From the NCBI GenBank assembly GCA_033060915.1, contig CM065385.1:13576501-13640500 (forward strand): a stretch of DNA of 64,000 bases, in the 5' to 3' direction. A model generated the notes under the pieces. That model saw only the letters and a list, made by a program, of their open reading frames with translations, made no database searches and was not told where the DNA came from. A program made the translations under genes and the position numbers. Positions 11,111 to 22,799 of the stretch are shown piece by piece. The stretch's first letter is position 1, and every line of letters begins with the position of its first letter. The DNA comes from Euryodendron excelsum (lineage: Eukaryota > Streptophyta > Magnoliopsida > Ericales > Pentaphylacaceae).

Positions 11111-13876
11111 TCGCACGTCATTTGGAGGTAAGGGGAGGCCACATGGCAAAAGTGTGAATATGACTACCTATAGGTATATTGGAATCTGATTCAACACTAA
11201 AGCGAAATTTTCAGGATATAATCTTAATCTAAGGGTTTAGCTCTCTAATACCACTAGTATCAATTTTATTCTCAGTGTCAATTGTCTATAATAGATTCCA
11301 CAGAGGATTTGAATTATTCAAGCATGGTTAATTAGCTTGCGGTACATGATAACCCAATCAAAATGTGGCAAACATTGGCTAAAAAAGTTGGAAGAATATA
11401 ACCAAAATAACTGAGCATAGTATGACACTACCTCCTCACTTCAGTTTCACAAATAACTTTGGAGCTGCCTGTCCATAAGAGCAATGCTTTTAGCAAGAAT
11501 GACAGCATAAACATAACAAATATAGTAACTATTGCCAAGGGAGCAAGTTCATTTGCTAGAGATAAATATTTAAAAGCCAAAGCAGGAAATGTGTCTCCAA
11601 TGGCAAGCGGGACATTCTTTAATTTGTCGGTAAAGATATAAAGCAATAGGGCTTCAATAGCAAGCAGGACATATTTTTTTGTCAAGAAAGATATGAAGCA
11701 TGCATTGTTATCTAAAAATGATAGCCTACACAATATATTAAAAGCATAACGGAAACAAACTTCCTATAATCTAAGTACTTTCGGGTATTCTAATCTACTA
11801 AGACGGACAGAGTCACGAGAATGGGTTTTGATTTTGTTGTTCTAGGAAAGAGAGGGGATATGTTAGGAACCTGAGGTTGTTATGTTGTTTCTTAACAGGT
11901 TTTATAACACCAACACCTGTGGGAGTAGTAGAGCACATTATTTGGAGGAGTGGTGCTGATCCAAGCCTTGTTTTTTTATTGGTTTCTCATATACATGTCC
12001 CCTAAATAACAGCATTTACTGTTTGCCTGGCAAGTAAAGGTAAATGTCTGAAGGTACATTATTTGAATAAACATGGTTAGACAAAAATGCCCTCCGTTTA
12101 GCCAAGATCCTCCTTTGGCCAAAGAGCTTTTCTTCTCCTCCTCAAAAGAGGCTTCATTTTTGGAATTGCAACATTAGTTGTAATTTGCATTGTTCTAATA
12201 TGGCCCAAAACTAGGTACATACCTAGGATTTCTTTTTTTTATTTATTTTTTTACTAACTTTTTGCACCTGCAAGGAATAAAAATATATAATCTGATGAAT
12301 GTTTTTCTTAATTATTACCGATATACAGTGACAAAAACTTTCAAAGCCACCTTCAATAAAAGAAAAAAGCTAACAAAGCAAGCTTCCCTAAAAGCTTCAG
12401 AAGTGCTTATTGCCATTGTACATAAAAAGTACTGGCAAGTAATGTAAAGAGGGCCAGAGATAATAAGCTAGTGTTAATAATGAGTCAAAAGATAGCGTTG
12501 CTATTAGAAATGCTGATTGAACAAATTCTATAATAATGATTTTCAATTCTAATAAAAAAATTAAATAAAAAACCAAACTTCCGATGATAATGCTACTCGG
12601 AAAATATAAAAAATAAACGGATGATAGTAATATCTTGGAAGTCCAAAACTTCAACAATAGGCACGCATCTAGAGCAGGGAAAAGATAAACCGTATAACTA
12701 GCATGGTATTGGAAAGTTTCCTTGAAAACTTTTAAATCCTATGACTTGTTACTTCTGAAGCATAATCGACCCCCATCCAAAGGAACTTCCAGGAAAAATT
12801 GAAGGGTAAGAATGAAGGCTTATGCAGCTATCAACACATGGCCAGTCAACAAAACATGGTCCTGTGCAGTGTTTGTGCGCTGATTCATCACCTTGGATCC
12901 TTTTAACACATGCCTATAACAGATGAGACAATTTCAGTCTAAGAGCTGCCCTTGAATTGTACAATGTTACCAGAGGCTTCAACACCATTAGATAAATGTT
13001 TGCAAATGAACTAAGTTGTTCATAAACAGCTCAGTTTTGGCTCAATTACAAGCTTGTTCGTGTTCTAAGCTTGTTTGATAAACAAGCTGAGCATGAACAA
13101 AACCCAACTCATCTCGCCATGATCGTGCACATTAACAAATGTCATATGTATCTATATTATGGAACACATGGACCATGGTATATATGTAGACATGTGTGGA
13201 ACATATATGTGAAGATGCAAAGTTCATCACTTATAACAAAAGATTTTGACACTTACATGTGAAGAGCCAAAAAGATAATTGACAAATAAAAAATACAAAA
13301 GGAAGTATCAAACGTGTGGTTCTTGTTCTTCCTCATATAATCATTCCTAACCATTGGATGGGAATTAATCTGAGGGCTCAAGCAAAGAGGTTATGAGATG
13401 CGCAACAACCATAAATCTTCATGATTCATATGCATCTCTCAAAAAATCCTAACACCATTAATATTTCTGTAAGATTCTTTATTTTATTTTTTTTGTCTTT
13501 TATCTCTAGCTTTGAGAAATACTGATGGGAAGAGAACTTCTACATGATTTGGGATCTAAAGGTAAAATCCAAGAATGTGATGGAGCTTTAGAAGAAAATA
13601 TATTTTTTTCTCTTTCTTTTCTTAAATCGTTCTTGTAATCCTTCCTAATTTGTGTTCTTTGTATTAGTATCTACTTAGTCATGCCAATCTATGCATTCGG
13701 TTTGCCAGTTGTGCCCTACACCCCCCGCGGGTCTTTTCCTCTTTCCTATCTAATTTTTTTCTTTAAGTTTCAATTACTGTTTTCACAATAAGCCAAGCTC
13801 AAGCTCGCCTAAAACAAGAGCTCGTCTGAGTTTGAGCTAACTTGGCATTGTTGATAGGTTCAATTAATTTCTCGAA
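11111..13876. other. Intergenic DNA, no gene seen
   Basis: Mostly AT-rich noncoding sequence. At about 11595-11705 a roughly 57-base unit (GGCAAGCGGGACAT... / AGCAAGCAGGACAT...) occurs twice, which creates the minus-strand open frame at 11428-11733; I do not regard that frame as a gene. Around 13030-13110 are AACAAGCT/GAGC phrases resembling the MITE at 13877-14038, probably another fragment of that family. Confidence 0.45.
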
Positions 13877-14038
13877 GGCTGCAAATGAATCAAGCTGTTT
13901 CTGGACAACTCAACATATAAGTGGTTCATTTAGTTGCTTGTGTTTACTCATTTATTAAACAAGTCGAACATGAGCTCAATATTAAGGCTCATCATAAAAA
14001 AGCTAAGCATGAGGGCTCGGCTCGACTCATTTGCAGTC
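13877..14038. mobile_element. Small MITE-like element with TGCAAATGAGTC ends
   Basis: The left end GGCTGCAAATGAATCAAGC matches the reverse complement of the right end, GACTGCAAATGAGTCGAGCC, with few differences. The 162-base interior contains the repeated AGCTCAAGCTCG / GAGCTCAAT / GGCTCGGCTCGA phrases of a short interspersed family common in woody plants. No coding content. The superfamily is not determined from this copy and the target duplication is unclear. Confidence 0.55.
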
Positions 14039-14345
14039 ACAATAAGATACATAGAATGCATTTTTGGGAAGGATGGAGTGGTCATTTTCTATAAAAGCTT
14101 TGAAAGGTGTGAAGAAATCTCACATTTGCTATATCTATGAGGTATAAGCTTCCCTTCCAGAGCCTCAATGTCTAGTGAAGCTTTTTTAATTTCTCATGCT
14201 CCACGTGCAAGCTAGCCATTTAAGTTTGTTAAGAAATTATGCTAAAATCTTTATCATTTACTTGAAAAATAATACAGTTGCCAAAGGTCCATATTAATGT
14301 CGGTCTGCAAATTTTTTTTATTTTAACAATTACTTAATGGGCTTT

Positions 14346-14895
14346 TGTACGTACTCCCACTCTGCGTGTATGACACATATACCTACATCTCATGACACAA
14401 AGCTCATGGCACAAGCTTGGGACGCCGAACATCGCGTGTCCATACTCGCGTGTTAGGGACGCTAAACGGCATGTGCAAAGTAGTTGCATGGGACTGAGGC
14501 ACTTCATGTGTGTGCTAGTTCGTTTGCATCTACTTATCGAATGAGTCTCCTCTAAGCTCTTGAGGCAAACTTGGACAAACTGGATAACTTGTTCAGGACC
14601 TACAGCGGGAATCTGGGGAATCAGTTTCTTGATGGCTTAGAACAAAGTCTTTGCCTCGACGTGCCCCTCACGTGGGCCTAAACCACCTTCAACCTAGTTC
14701 TCCTCAAAGCGGGAGACAACTCCACATAGAACTTTGGTTCCTTGGTCTACTAGGGTAAGGACTCTTGTGGATAGGCATTATCACCTACGAGTTCAATCCT
14801 ACTTGGGCTTTGGTACAAGGTCCTATATAAGAATCTTTGGGCTCCCTAAAACGGGTATACATTTAATCATCTTACTCTAGATTCGATAGCATCTA

Positions 14896-14931
<36 letters not shown>

Positions 14932-15040
14932 GTATCAACGGCTTTGTTCTTCATCCAATTTCCCTTTAGGTTCTTCCTGGTGTCATCTGACGGGTTATGT
15001 AACCCTTACTGACTTACCATTACCTATACACTTGCATACA
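14346..15040 (+). mobile_element. LTR of a separate Tat-like Ty3/gypsy element
   Basis: A 695-base unit starts TGTACGTACT and ends CATACA, so the ends are short inverted repeats TGTA/TACA. A TATA box (TATATAAG, 14824-14831) and a (CT)n run (about 14893-14931) lie in its second half. Two bases after its end begins a tRNA-Arg-type primer binding site, which fixes both the boundary and the + orientation. It shares no obvious sequence with the giant LTRs to the right, so it is a different family. The left limit rests only on the terminal match. Confidence 0.55.
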
Positions 15041-15042
15041 TT

Positions 15043-15060
15043 TGGCAACTACACTGGGGA
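15043..15060 (+). promoter_or_regulatory. Primer binding site, tRNA-Arg type
   Basis: TGGCAACTACACTGGGGA differs at three positions from TGGCGACTCCGCTGGGGA, the complement of the 3' end of plant tRNA-Arg(ACG), as recalled. Two bases separate it from the LTR end. An ATG follows at about 15079, but that frame stops after 11 codons, so no gag is retained. Confidence 0.55.
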
Positions 15061-16433
15061 GTTTGTATTCACCGTCATGGCACCAAAGAAACCAACTACC
15101 TTGAAGCAATGATTGTTTTACTCTCACAAGTGCATGGTTGCGAAGTAGATTGACTAGAAGGTATCGGGTGTTGTATTTGTTCTCGAGATTCGGGATCCTA
15201 TATGGATCAATGGCTCAACAAACTCAAGCTCTATTTGAATTGATTATTGATTACACTCCAAAAGTGTATTTGAATCTATTTTGTGGATTATTAGCTTTAG
15301 TATAGGTTTTATTCTGCTTTATTGGCTATAAGTTGTCCATAATCTGTCTTAATGAACCTCATGTAGGAAATAGAGCTAAAATGGATCAAGAAGAGCTAAA
15401 AGTGTAGAGGAGCGTTTGAAATGGGGGGCGGGGGGTCTGAGCATGCGAACGGGCCTTTGAATGCCAGATCAAGCCATTCAAACAGGCCCAACATTTGAAC
15501 AGCCATGTGAACGTTCGAGGGTATGTTGTGACCATCTTTTAGCATCCGATTTAGGTTTGAATCAGTTTCAATAGCACAGTGGAGTTTCAGAGAGCTTGCA
15601 TAACCATTTGATGATTGTTCGATAGGCGTTCGAAAGGCCGTTCAAATGGCTATTTGGGCGTTCGAACACCTGATAGATCTCTATTTTAATAAACGACTAT
15701 ATAAGGCTGTTTTGTACCAAATTGAGGATCTAGCTTTACTTTTCTATGTTTTTGTACTTAGATGCATCAGTTTTATATAGTTTCTAGAGAGAGAAACCTT
15801 AGAGTAGCTTTGTTATTCCGTTATATATCAATGAATTCAATATTTCTTCAAGGTTTTATGCATTTAATCAATGAAATGACTAGCTAATTCTACTCCTGGA
15901 TGCAATTGTGAAGATCGACCAAGGGTTTTAGGCTTCAAATGAAGGTAAATTAGATCTTAAAGTTTTATTATCTAATTACTTCAATTCATACCAATGATAC
16001 TTAGATTATTAAGAAAACTTGAATTTTATACTATGTTTGGTAATTTCTATCCACAATCTTAGAATTGGTATAAAGACTGCACAAATCTATGGTGTGAAAT
16101 CATGATTCTCAAATTGAATTCAATTCTATACTCAATTGTTAATGAATTCCTATATCTATGGTTGAAATTCTCTAGATCAAAGATCTATGGTGTGATCCTT
16201 GGTTTAAGTTGCACTAACCTCCATTGAATGCTTGAGAAACTTGGTTGGTTAAAGCAATTGGGTCCAAGACTTTTCTCATATATTTAAATTTAGCCATAAT
16301 TGCTTTGACTAAGTATAGTAAACCATAATCTCTGAAAATCAAAAGATTTTTGGTCTATTTTAGATACAATTCTCTCAATTGTGACTCAATCTTAGGTTGA
16401 TTAGTGCTTGTTAGAATCGATATCCGGACTAAC
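15061..16433. repeat. Repeat-like noncoding DNA next to the giant LTRs
   Basis: From about 15107 the sequence (TTTACTCTCACAAGTGCATGG...) looks like a dispersed repeat rather than gene DNA. GTTCGAA/GTTTGAA phrases recur at about 15405-15670. A TATA-like TATATAAGG at 15699-15707 and T-rich downstream sequence resemble an LTR promoter. No termini could be fixed and there is no coding frame. It ends where the giant LTR fragment C starts. Confidence 0.4.
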
Positions 16434-17762
16434 TGTAAGCAACCTATTTTTGTCCGCTCGGCAGTCTCCAGTCCATCCAGACTTGAGTTTAAGTCGATTT
16501 GAACATATTCCAATTTAAATCAATTTTGCAAGTCTAATCCCGTTAATCAATTGCTTCGTGGGCCCACTAGGCCCAATAGAGATAAAATAACCAAAGTGCC
16601 CTTGGGGCATTGTTCGGTCCAATTCTAGTGGGCACGTCTTCTCAAAGACAGTAAGTCTCCCTTTTTAATCCAATTTGAGTCCAATTTCAATTAAATTCAG
16701 CACACCTTTCGAGAAAGTTGATTCTTTGAGGTGGTAAGTCCATCCTGTCCAGCACGTTTTCGAGAGAACTCTTCAGAGTGCTAAGTCTCTTCAAACCCAT
16801 TAGCCGGGACGAGACTTCAAGTCCCCTAGATGGTAGAACGGTCCACCTTTGGCCCATGCTAGCCTGCCAATGAAGAAATATCCATTTCGGCACGCCTTCC
16901 AAGAAAGTTGATTCCTCAGGCCCTAAGTCCACCTAGCAACTTCCCGAGATTAGACATATCTGGAATGATTGCGACCCGTTAGAGTAACGGAAATACTCGT
17001 AAATATCACAACTGTCAGAGTGACGGAAACACTCGTAAACAGGTCGATATAGGGAATTGCCAACAAACCCCTATGTCACAGGACCGCCGTTAGAGTGACG
17101 GAAACACTTAAAACCTAGGTTAATACCAATACCTGTTAGTCCACTTTGGTGAAAAATGACCAATCTGCCCCTAGGGCCATTTTTGGCACGTTTCTTGAGA
17201 CAGTACATAAGTCCTTAGAATGATAAGTCCACCCCTCCAAGATTGTCCTAAAGACAATCCAGCATGATTAGGTGCCTTCCAGTTAGTTTCGGGTTGATTC
17301 CGAGACTCTTTGGTCAAGATGACTATTTTGCCCCTAGGCATCCAAGCGCCCCAAGAACTACACCGGCTCTGGGTATCAAATCGGTAACCTCCTGGAGATG
17401 TTTCTGGTAGTATCCCCAGCCTTCCATTACCTTTCCACATCATTCCGAGTCAATTCCGGCAAACCTGATGCAAAATGACCATTTTACCCCTAGTGGGCCT
17501 ATCGCCTCTTCCAACCACACCAGCTCTGGGTATCAAACCGGCAACCTCCTGGAACATTCTAGTTAATATTTCCAAGTCTTGAGTCTTCTTCCGGGATATC
17601 CCGAGTCCATCCCAGTAACTTTCCAACCCGATTGACTGTTTTGCCCCCTAATGGCTCGGTCAACCCCTCCGACATATCTCATCATCAATTTTCAAGTCTA
17701 TTACCCTTGAGATACTATTCTAAAGGTTCTTGTCCCTTTCTGGCCCTTCGGGCCATTCCCGG

Positions 17763-19878
17763 TGTTGGTCCAAAAGGCAACCCAATAGGGGGGTTGAATT
17801 GGATTTTTCGAAGATTAATAACAATTAAGATTAATTAAAATTAATCTAAGCAATGTAACAATGATCAATCTATATGCAATGCAATATAATCAGAGAAAGG
17901 AAAGAAAACAGAGCATAAGAAAGAACACACAGATTTACTGAGGTTCAACCACAACCCGTGGTCTACGTCCTCACCCCAGGACCTTCTTGAAGTCTTCTTC
18001 CACTATGTAATCACCAATTACAAATAGGCTGCTGATTGACAAAGTGCTCAGCTTACTATACACAAGAACTCCTCACCGAGCTCTTCAACCTCCAAGTGGT
18101 TTTGTCCAAGCTCCACTCAAACTTACAAGAGTTTTGCTTTCATAAGAGAACTCTCAAACTTTATATTATAAGTGTATTAAAGTATACATGTAACTAACAC
18201 ACTCTCTAGCAAGAGTAGATATTACAATCTGAGCTTACAGATGAAGACAGAATGAATATTCAAAGTATATCAGTGATTCAGTTAGTTTGATTTCGTTTTT
18301 GTCTTCAAATCACCTTTACGAATGTAGCTGGAAGCTTGTATATATACCCTTGTATTGATTCCATCTGTTAGAGGTTGTTAGGTATCATTAATGTATGTCC
18401 AGTCCGTTATAACGTTAAGAAAAATAGTCGTTATATCCAAGGAGTCGGCTCCAAGTTTGTGGAGTCGACACTTTCTGCTTCTGCATTTACCAGATGTAGT
18501 TCACTGACTTCATGAGTCCGCACTTCATATCAATGAGGCGACTCCTTGTTCATTATGTCTTCACATCTTTGGCTTCTGCTGTCATGAGGTAACTCTTTAT
18601 CTTCAGGTATTCACTCGTTGATCATGTCATATTCAAGCCTTTGCGTTTGTTCCCATGAGGCGACTCTTCATTACAATGAGTCCACTCATTGTCTACTTGG
18701 TCTCCAGGCTTTTTGCTTCTATGATCAAGAGGCGACACTTCATTTTTCATGAGTCCGCTCATTGTTCATTTTGTCTTCAGGCCTTTTGTTTCTGTAATCA
18801 AAAGGCGACTCCTCATTTTTGTAAGTCCCCTCATTGTCCATTTGGTATTTAAGCCTTTTGCTTCTGTAATCAAGAGGCGACTCTTCATTTTCACGAGTCC
18901 CCTCATTGTCCAAAAATCTGCTTTCTTACTTCTAATGATTCAGTTTATCTCAGCACTGATATAAGATTTTCAAGGAGTATGTCTTTGGGGTATGATGATC
19001 AATCAAATCTTCTTAACTCATCAGAGTTAACTTCTATTCAATTTGGATTGAATCAATCATTGAATATTGATCTTCTCTTGACTCTCAAACTGTTAGAGCT
19101 TCATTAGATCAATGTTCATCTTTTCTTCTTCATTTCCAAAACTTTCTTTTTCATTACAGAACATCTTCTTCAATGCCAAGCTTCCTCAATTATGTAGAGC
19201 TTCACAATACTTCATTGCCAAGTTGTTCTCTTTGCTAGCAATTCTTTTTTCTTCTTTAAAATCACTTTAATGAGACTTTTGCAAAGTTTATGAAATCTCT
19301 TCATACGTCTAGTCTTCCTTGATTCTTTACATTGTAGAAGAATTCTTCACTTGGATTCCAAGTAGAGATTAGACAATTATTGTGAGTCTTCTTTTCATGC
19401 AACTTCAATCACATTATCTTGAATTGATCTTTGTATGCTTGATGAAGTCATCTCTTGAGCATTTTCAATCTCTTCAACAATCAATTCCTCTTCAACTGAT
19501 CTTTGCACCTCTTCAACTAATCTTTGCGTATTCCAATGAAGTCTTCAATCTATCTTGAGTGCAAATCAATTTTCATTGAATCTATGCATACTTGATGAAA
19601 CTTCATTTGAATACCTTCAATCTCTTCGAATGTAGAGCATTTGTTTGAAGTAGAGATAGGCATTACTCCTCTGTTTGGTTCATTGCATAGCTCTTGAATT
19701 TGTTGTGCATTCTCTTTGACATGCATTAGACTTAAGATTGAACTTTAAGTCTAAACTATGAACTTTGTTAATCTGCACACTAAGTAGATTCATTAGTAAA
19801 GTAACATAAGGTTTAGTTATCATCAAAATCAATATGGGAATCAACCTTAAGTCAACAAGGATCAACCTTGAGTCAACA
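17763..19878 (+). mobile_element. Solo LTR of another family (probably Ty1/copia) inside element C
   Basis: A 2116-base insertion begins TGTTGGTCCAAAAGGC and ends TTGAGTCAACA. It is flanked on both sides by CCCGG (17758-17762 and 19879-19883), and removing it plus one CCCGG restores the continuity of the surrounding LTR. The TGTTG/CAACA ends, the AATAGGGGGGTTGAATTGG phrase near the start and the ACTGAGGTTCA phrase near 17937 recall LTRs of the SIRE/Maximus copia group, but that lineage is from memory. A TATA-like TATATATACCC lies at about 18341. There is no internal coding region, so it is a solo LTR. Confidence 0.8.
18480..18915 (+). repeat. Subterminal tandem repeats within the copia-like solo LTR
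   Basis: Units built on GAGGCGACTC(C/T)TCATTTT...GAGTCC(G/C)CTCATTGTCCATTT recur about every 90-100 bases, clearest at about 18656, 18729, 18804 and 18875. The spurious open frames in this stretch have repeated peptide phrases for the same reason. They may be promoter-region repeats, since they lie downstream of the LTR's TATA-like box. Confidence 0.65.
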
Positions 19879-20110
19879 CCCGGCCCCTTAAATCATTCCT
19901 AAACCTTCCAGAGTCACTTATAGTGAAGCCAAACTAAAAATTGCGTAATAGTCACTAGTATAGGCGCCTAAATCTTCTAAAGATATGTTGTTTGCTGAGC
20001 TTAAAACTTTCCTAAGTAGCTAGTGGCGCTAAGCCAAAATTTGGCCTAGCACCACTTAGAAGGAAATTTTGCCTAGCGCCACTGCAACAAGAACCAGGTC
20101 AATCCTCTGT

Positions 20111-20119
20111 CTATAAATA
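20111..20119 (+). promoter_or_regulatory. TATA box of LTR C
   Basis: CTATAAATA followed by CAGAG, at the same place relative to the LTR start as in the other copies (for example 43335-43343 in E). It marks the U3/R side of the promoter. Confidence 0.65.
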
Positions 20120-20463
20120 CAGAGTCTCCTCCAGAGTGAAAAGGGTCTGCAAACTTAGTCCAAAAACCCTATTCTTCGATACACAGAGCTCGTAGCCTCT
20201 CCAAACCCTAGTCTCCTTTAGGTTTTCCAAACCCTAGCCTCCATACACAGACCCTAGTTCCCATGCACTCACATATACTCATATACACTCATATACTATC
20301 CTTCAAAGCCTCCATTGAAGACTTGAAGTGCTGCAACTCCGAAGCTCTCGAAGATCCGAACAAGTTCTTGAAGATCAAGGCAAAGACCGAAGCAAAGCAA
20401 GATAAACACAGTGAATAAAGCAAAGCAAATAAAACAAGACACAACGTAGGCTTCCTATTTACG

Positions 20464-22782
20464 TGGATTGTGATTTTGAAAACAAGTTTTGAAAAAGAAG
20501 AATTTGATGCAAGTTCAAAAATGATGTTAATACAAGTTTTGAAAAACGTGTTTGAAAATTAATTTTAGAAGAATGCAAAATCATGATATGGACAATGCAA
20601 AGAGGTGTCGTGAACATACAAGGTTAAAGGCTTCACCACATAATCAAGGGGGCCAAACCCACGTGGTCTCCGGTTAGACTAAAAGAAAGCCCCCGACACA
20701 GTGACTCTCCAATAGTCTAATCCTACACATGAACCAGGAATTTCTTTGTTTCAAGCATGCAAGAAGGGCGTAAGAAGATGGGGGATTAAAATAGAAGAAA
20801 ACCCAAGTGGGTTCAGGAGAGAGAAGAGAGGGGGGAAGATGTGTAAACGTAAATAAGAAGCCTACCTTGTGTCTTCTTTATTTTGTTTAGCTTTGCGCAC
20901 TTTGCTTTGCTTGTCTTGCTTCGGTCTTTACTTCAGTCTTCAAGAGTTTGTCTTCGATCTTCAAAGCTTTGTAGTTGTAGCAATCCAAGTCTTCAATGGA
21001 GGCTTTGGAGGCTAGTGTATGAGTATATGAGAGTGTATGAGTGTATAGGAAGCTAGGGTTTGGGAAAACCTAAGGAGACTAGGGTTTAAAGAGGTTACGA
21101 GCTCTGTATGTCGAATAATAGGGTTTTTAGATTGAGTTGGCGGACCTCTTTTATGCTGGAGGTGGCTCTGTATTTATAGACAAGGGAATAACCTGGCGCC
21201 TGTTGTAGTGGCGCTAGGCCAAAAATGCTTCTGGTGCCACTAGGAGTGGTGCCAAGCTAAATATTGGCTTGGCACCACTACTAGTGGTGCCAGCCAATTA
21301 GGAAAGTTTTAAGGTCGGCAAGCAACATATCTTGAGAAGATTTGGGTGACTATACTGGTGACTACCATGCAATTTTTAGCATAGCTTCAGTAGGAGTGAC
21401 TCCGAAAGATCCGAAAATGATTTGAAGAGGCTGGGACTGACCTGGAAAGCCGAGAAAGGACAAGAACCCTTAGAAAATGGTCCCAAAGGTATTTGACCTG
21501 AAAAAGGATGACAAGAATTATCGGAAAGATTGACCAGGCCATTAGGGGCAAAACGGTTAATTGGATTGGAAAGCTGCCGGGATGGACTCAGAATGTCTCG
21601 GAAGAAGACTCAAGATTTAGAAACATTATTTAGAATGTTCCCAAAGGCTACCGGTTTGATATCTAGAGCCGGTGTGGTGAGAAAAAGGCGACCGACCTAC
21701 CAGGGATAAAATGGTCATTTTGCACTAGGTTTACCGGAACTGACTCAGAATGATCTAAAAAGATAAAGAAAGGTCAGGAATACTATAAGAAGCATTCTCA
21801 GGAGATTACCGGCCTGATGCCTAGAGCCAGTGTGGTCCCCGAGGCATTCGGATGCCTAGGGGTAATATGGTCATCTTGATCGAAAAGTCTCGGAACTGGC
21901 CCAAAACTGACTAGAAGGCACCTAATCATGCCCGATCATCTCTAAGATGATCTTGGAAGGAAAGACTTACCATTCTGAGGACTTAGGTATTATCTCGAGA
22001 AATATGTCGAAAAATGGCCCTAGGGGCAGTTTGGTCATTTTTCACCAAAGTGGGTTAGCAGGCACCGGTGTTGACCTGGGTTTTGAGTGTTTTCGCCACT
22101 CTAACGGCGGTCCCGTGATATAGGGGTTTGTTGGCAGTTCCCTATATCGACATGTTTGTGAGTATTTCTGCTACTCTGACGATTGCGATGTTTACGAGTA
22201 CTTTCGCTACTTTGACGGTTCGCAATCATTCTTGAGACTGCTTGATCTCGGGAAGCTACTAAAGGGACTTAGGGCCTGAGAAGTCAACTTTCTTAAAAGG
22301 CATGTTGAAACGGACATTTCTACATTGTCGAGCTAGCAGGCACCAAAGGTAGACCGTTCTACCATCTCGGGGACTTAGGGTCTCGTCCTGGTCGACAAGT
22401 TTAAAGAGACTTACCGTTCCAAAGAAACTTTTTCCAAAAAACGTGTCGAATTGGATAGACTTATTGTTTCGAGGAATCTGCTTTATCAAGAGAGGGATTG
22501 GAATTGGAATTGGAAAAGGAGACTTACCGTCTTCGGAAAGACCTGCCTAATTTGGAATTGGAAAGGTGACTTACCGTCTTCAGAAAGGCGCGCCTATGGG
22601 ATCGGACCAAACAATGCCTATAAGGGCATTTTGGTCACTTTGCCTCGATTTGGGCTTGGTGGGCTCGTGAAGCGATGGATAAACTAGATTAGGACTAGAA
22701 TTCTAGAATATGTCCATATTGACTTGAAATCAAGTCTGGACGGACTGTAGACTGTCGAGCGGTCAAAAATGGGGTGCTTACA
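20464..22782 (-). mobile_element. Element A: 3' LTR, truncated
   Basis: On the minus strand it starts TGTAAGCACCCC at 22782 and runs through U3, the TATA box (21171-21179) and the leader, including the conserved island (about 20629-20765). It is cut at 20464, losing the distal leader half and the GCGACA end. A polypurine tract lies just upstream on the minus strand (22799-22783), which shows it is the 3' LTR. By eye it is roughly 8% different from the matching part of 29988-34425 over about 330 aligned bases. At 20464 it meets the oppositely oriented LTR C. Confidence 0.85.
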
Positions 22783-22799
22783 ACTGCCCCTCTTTTTCT
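22783..22799 (-). promoter_or_regulatory. Polypurine tract of element A
   Basis: Minus strand AGAAAAAGAGGGGCAGT directly before the 3' LTR start. The same tract is found at 41414-41430 (D) and 54047-54063 (B). It would prime plus-strand DNA synthesis. Confidence 0.8.

Larger units (their letters stand above)
16434..20463 (+). mobile_element. Element C: 5' part of a giant Tat-type LTR, + strand, interrupted
   Basis: Starts TGTAAGCAACCTATTTTTG, matching the LTR start of the family seen repeatedly to the right (TGTAAGCACCCCATTTTTGACC). No polypurine tract lies to the left, so this is the outer end of a 5' LTR. It holds the U3 repeats (for example CTCTGGGTATCAAACCGG near 17525), the TATA box at 20111-20119 and the leader start. 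At 20463 it stops inside the leader and joins an oppositely oriented copy. Without the 2.1-kb insertion at 17763-19878 about 1.9 kb of LTR remains, against 4.3-5.1 kb for full copies. Confidence 0.8.

Noticed and set aside
11428..11733. Minus-strand 101-codon hydrophobic frame
   Set aside because: Produced by a duplicated 57-base noncoding unit; no recognisable domain and no promoter context.
22201..22259. TTCGCAATCATT-type and CGGAAATACTCG repeats as operator-like sites
   Set aside because: They are short U3 subrepeats of the LTR family found in each copy; no independent evidence for a regulatory role.
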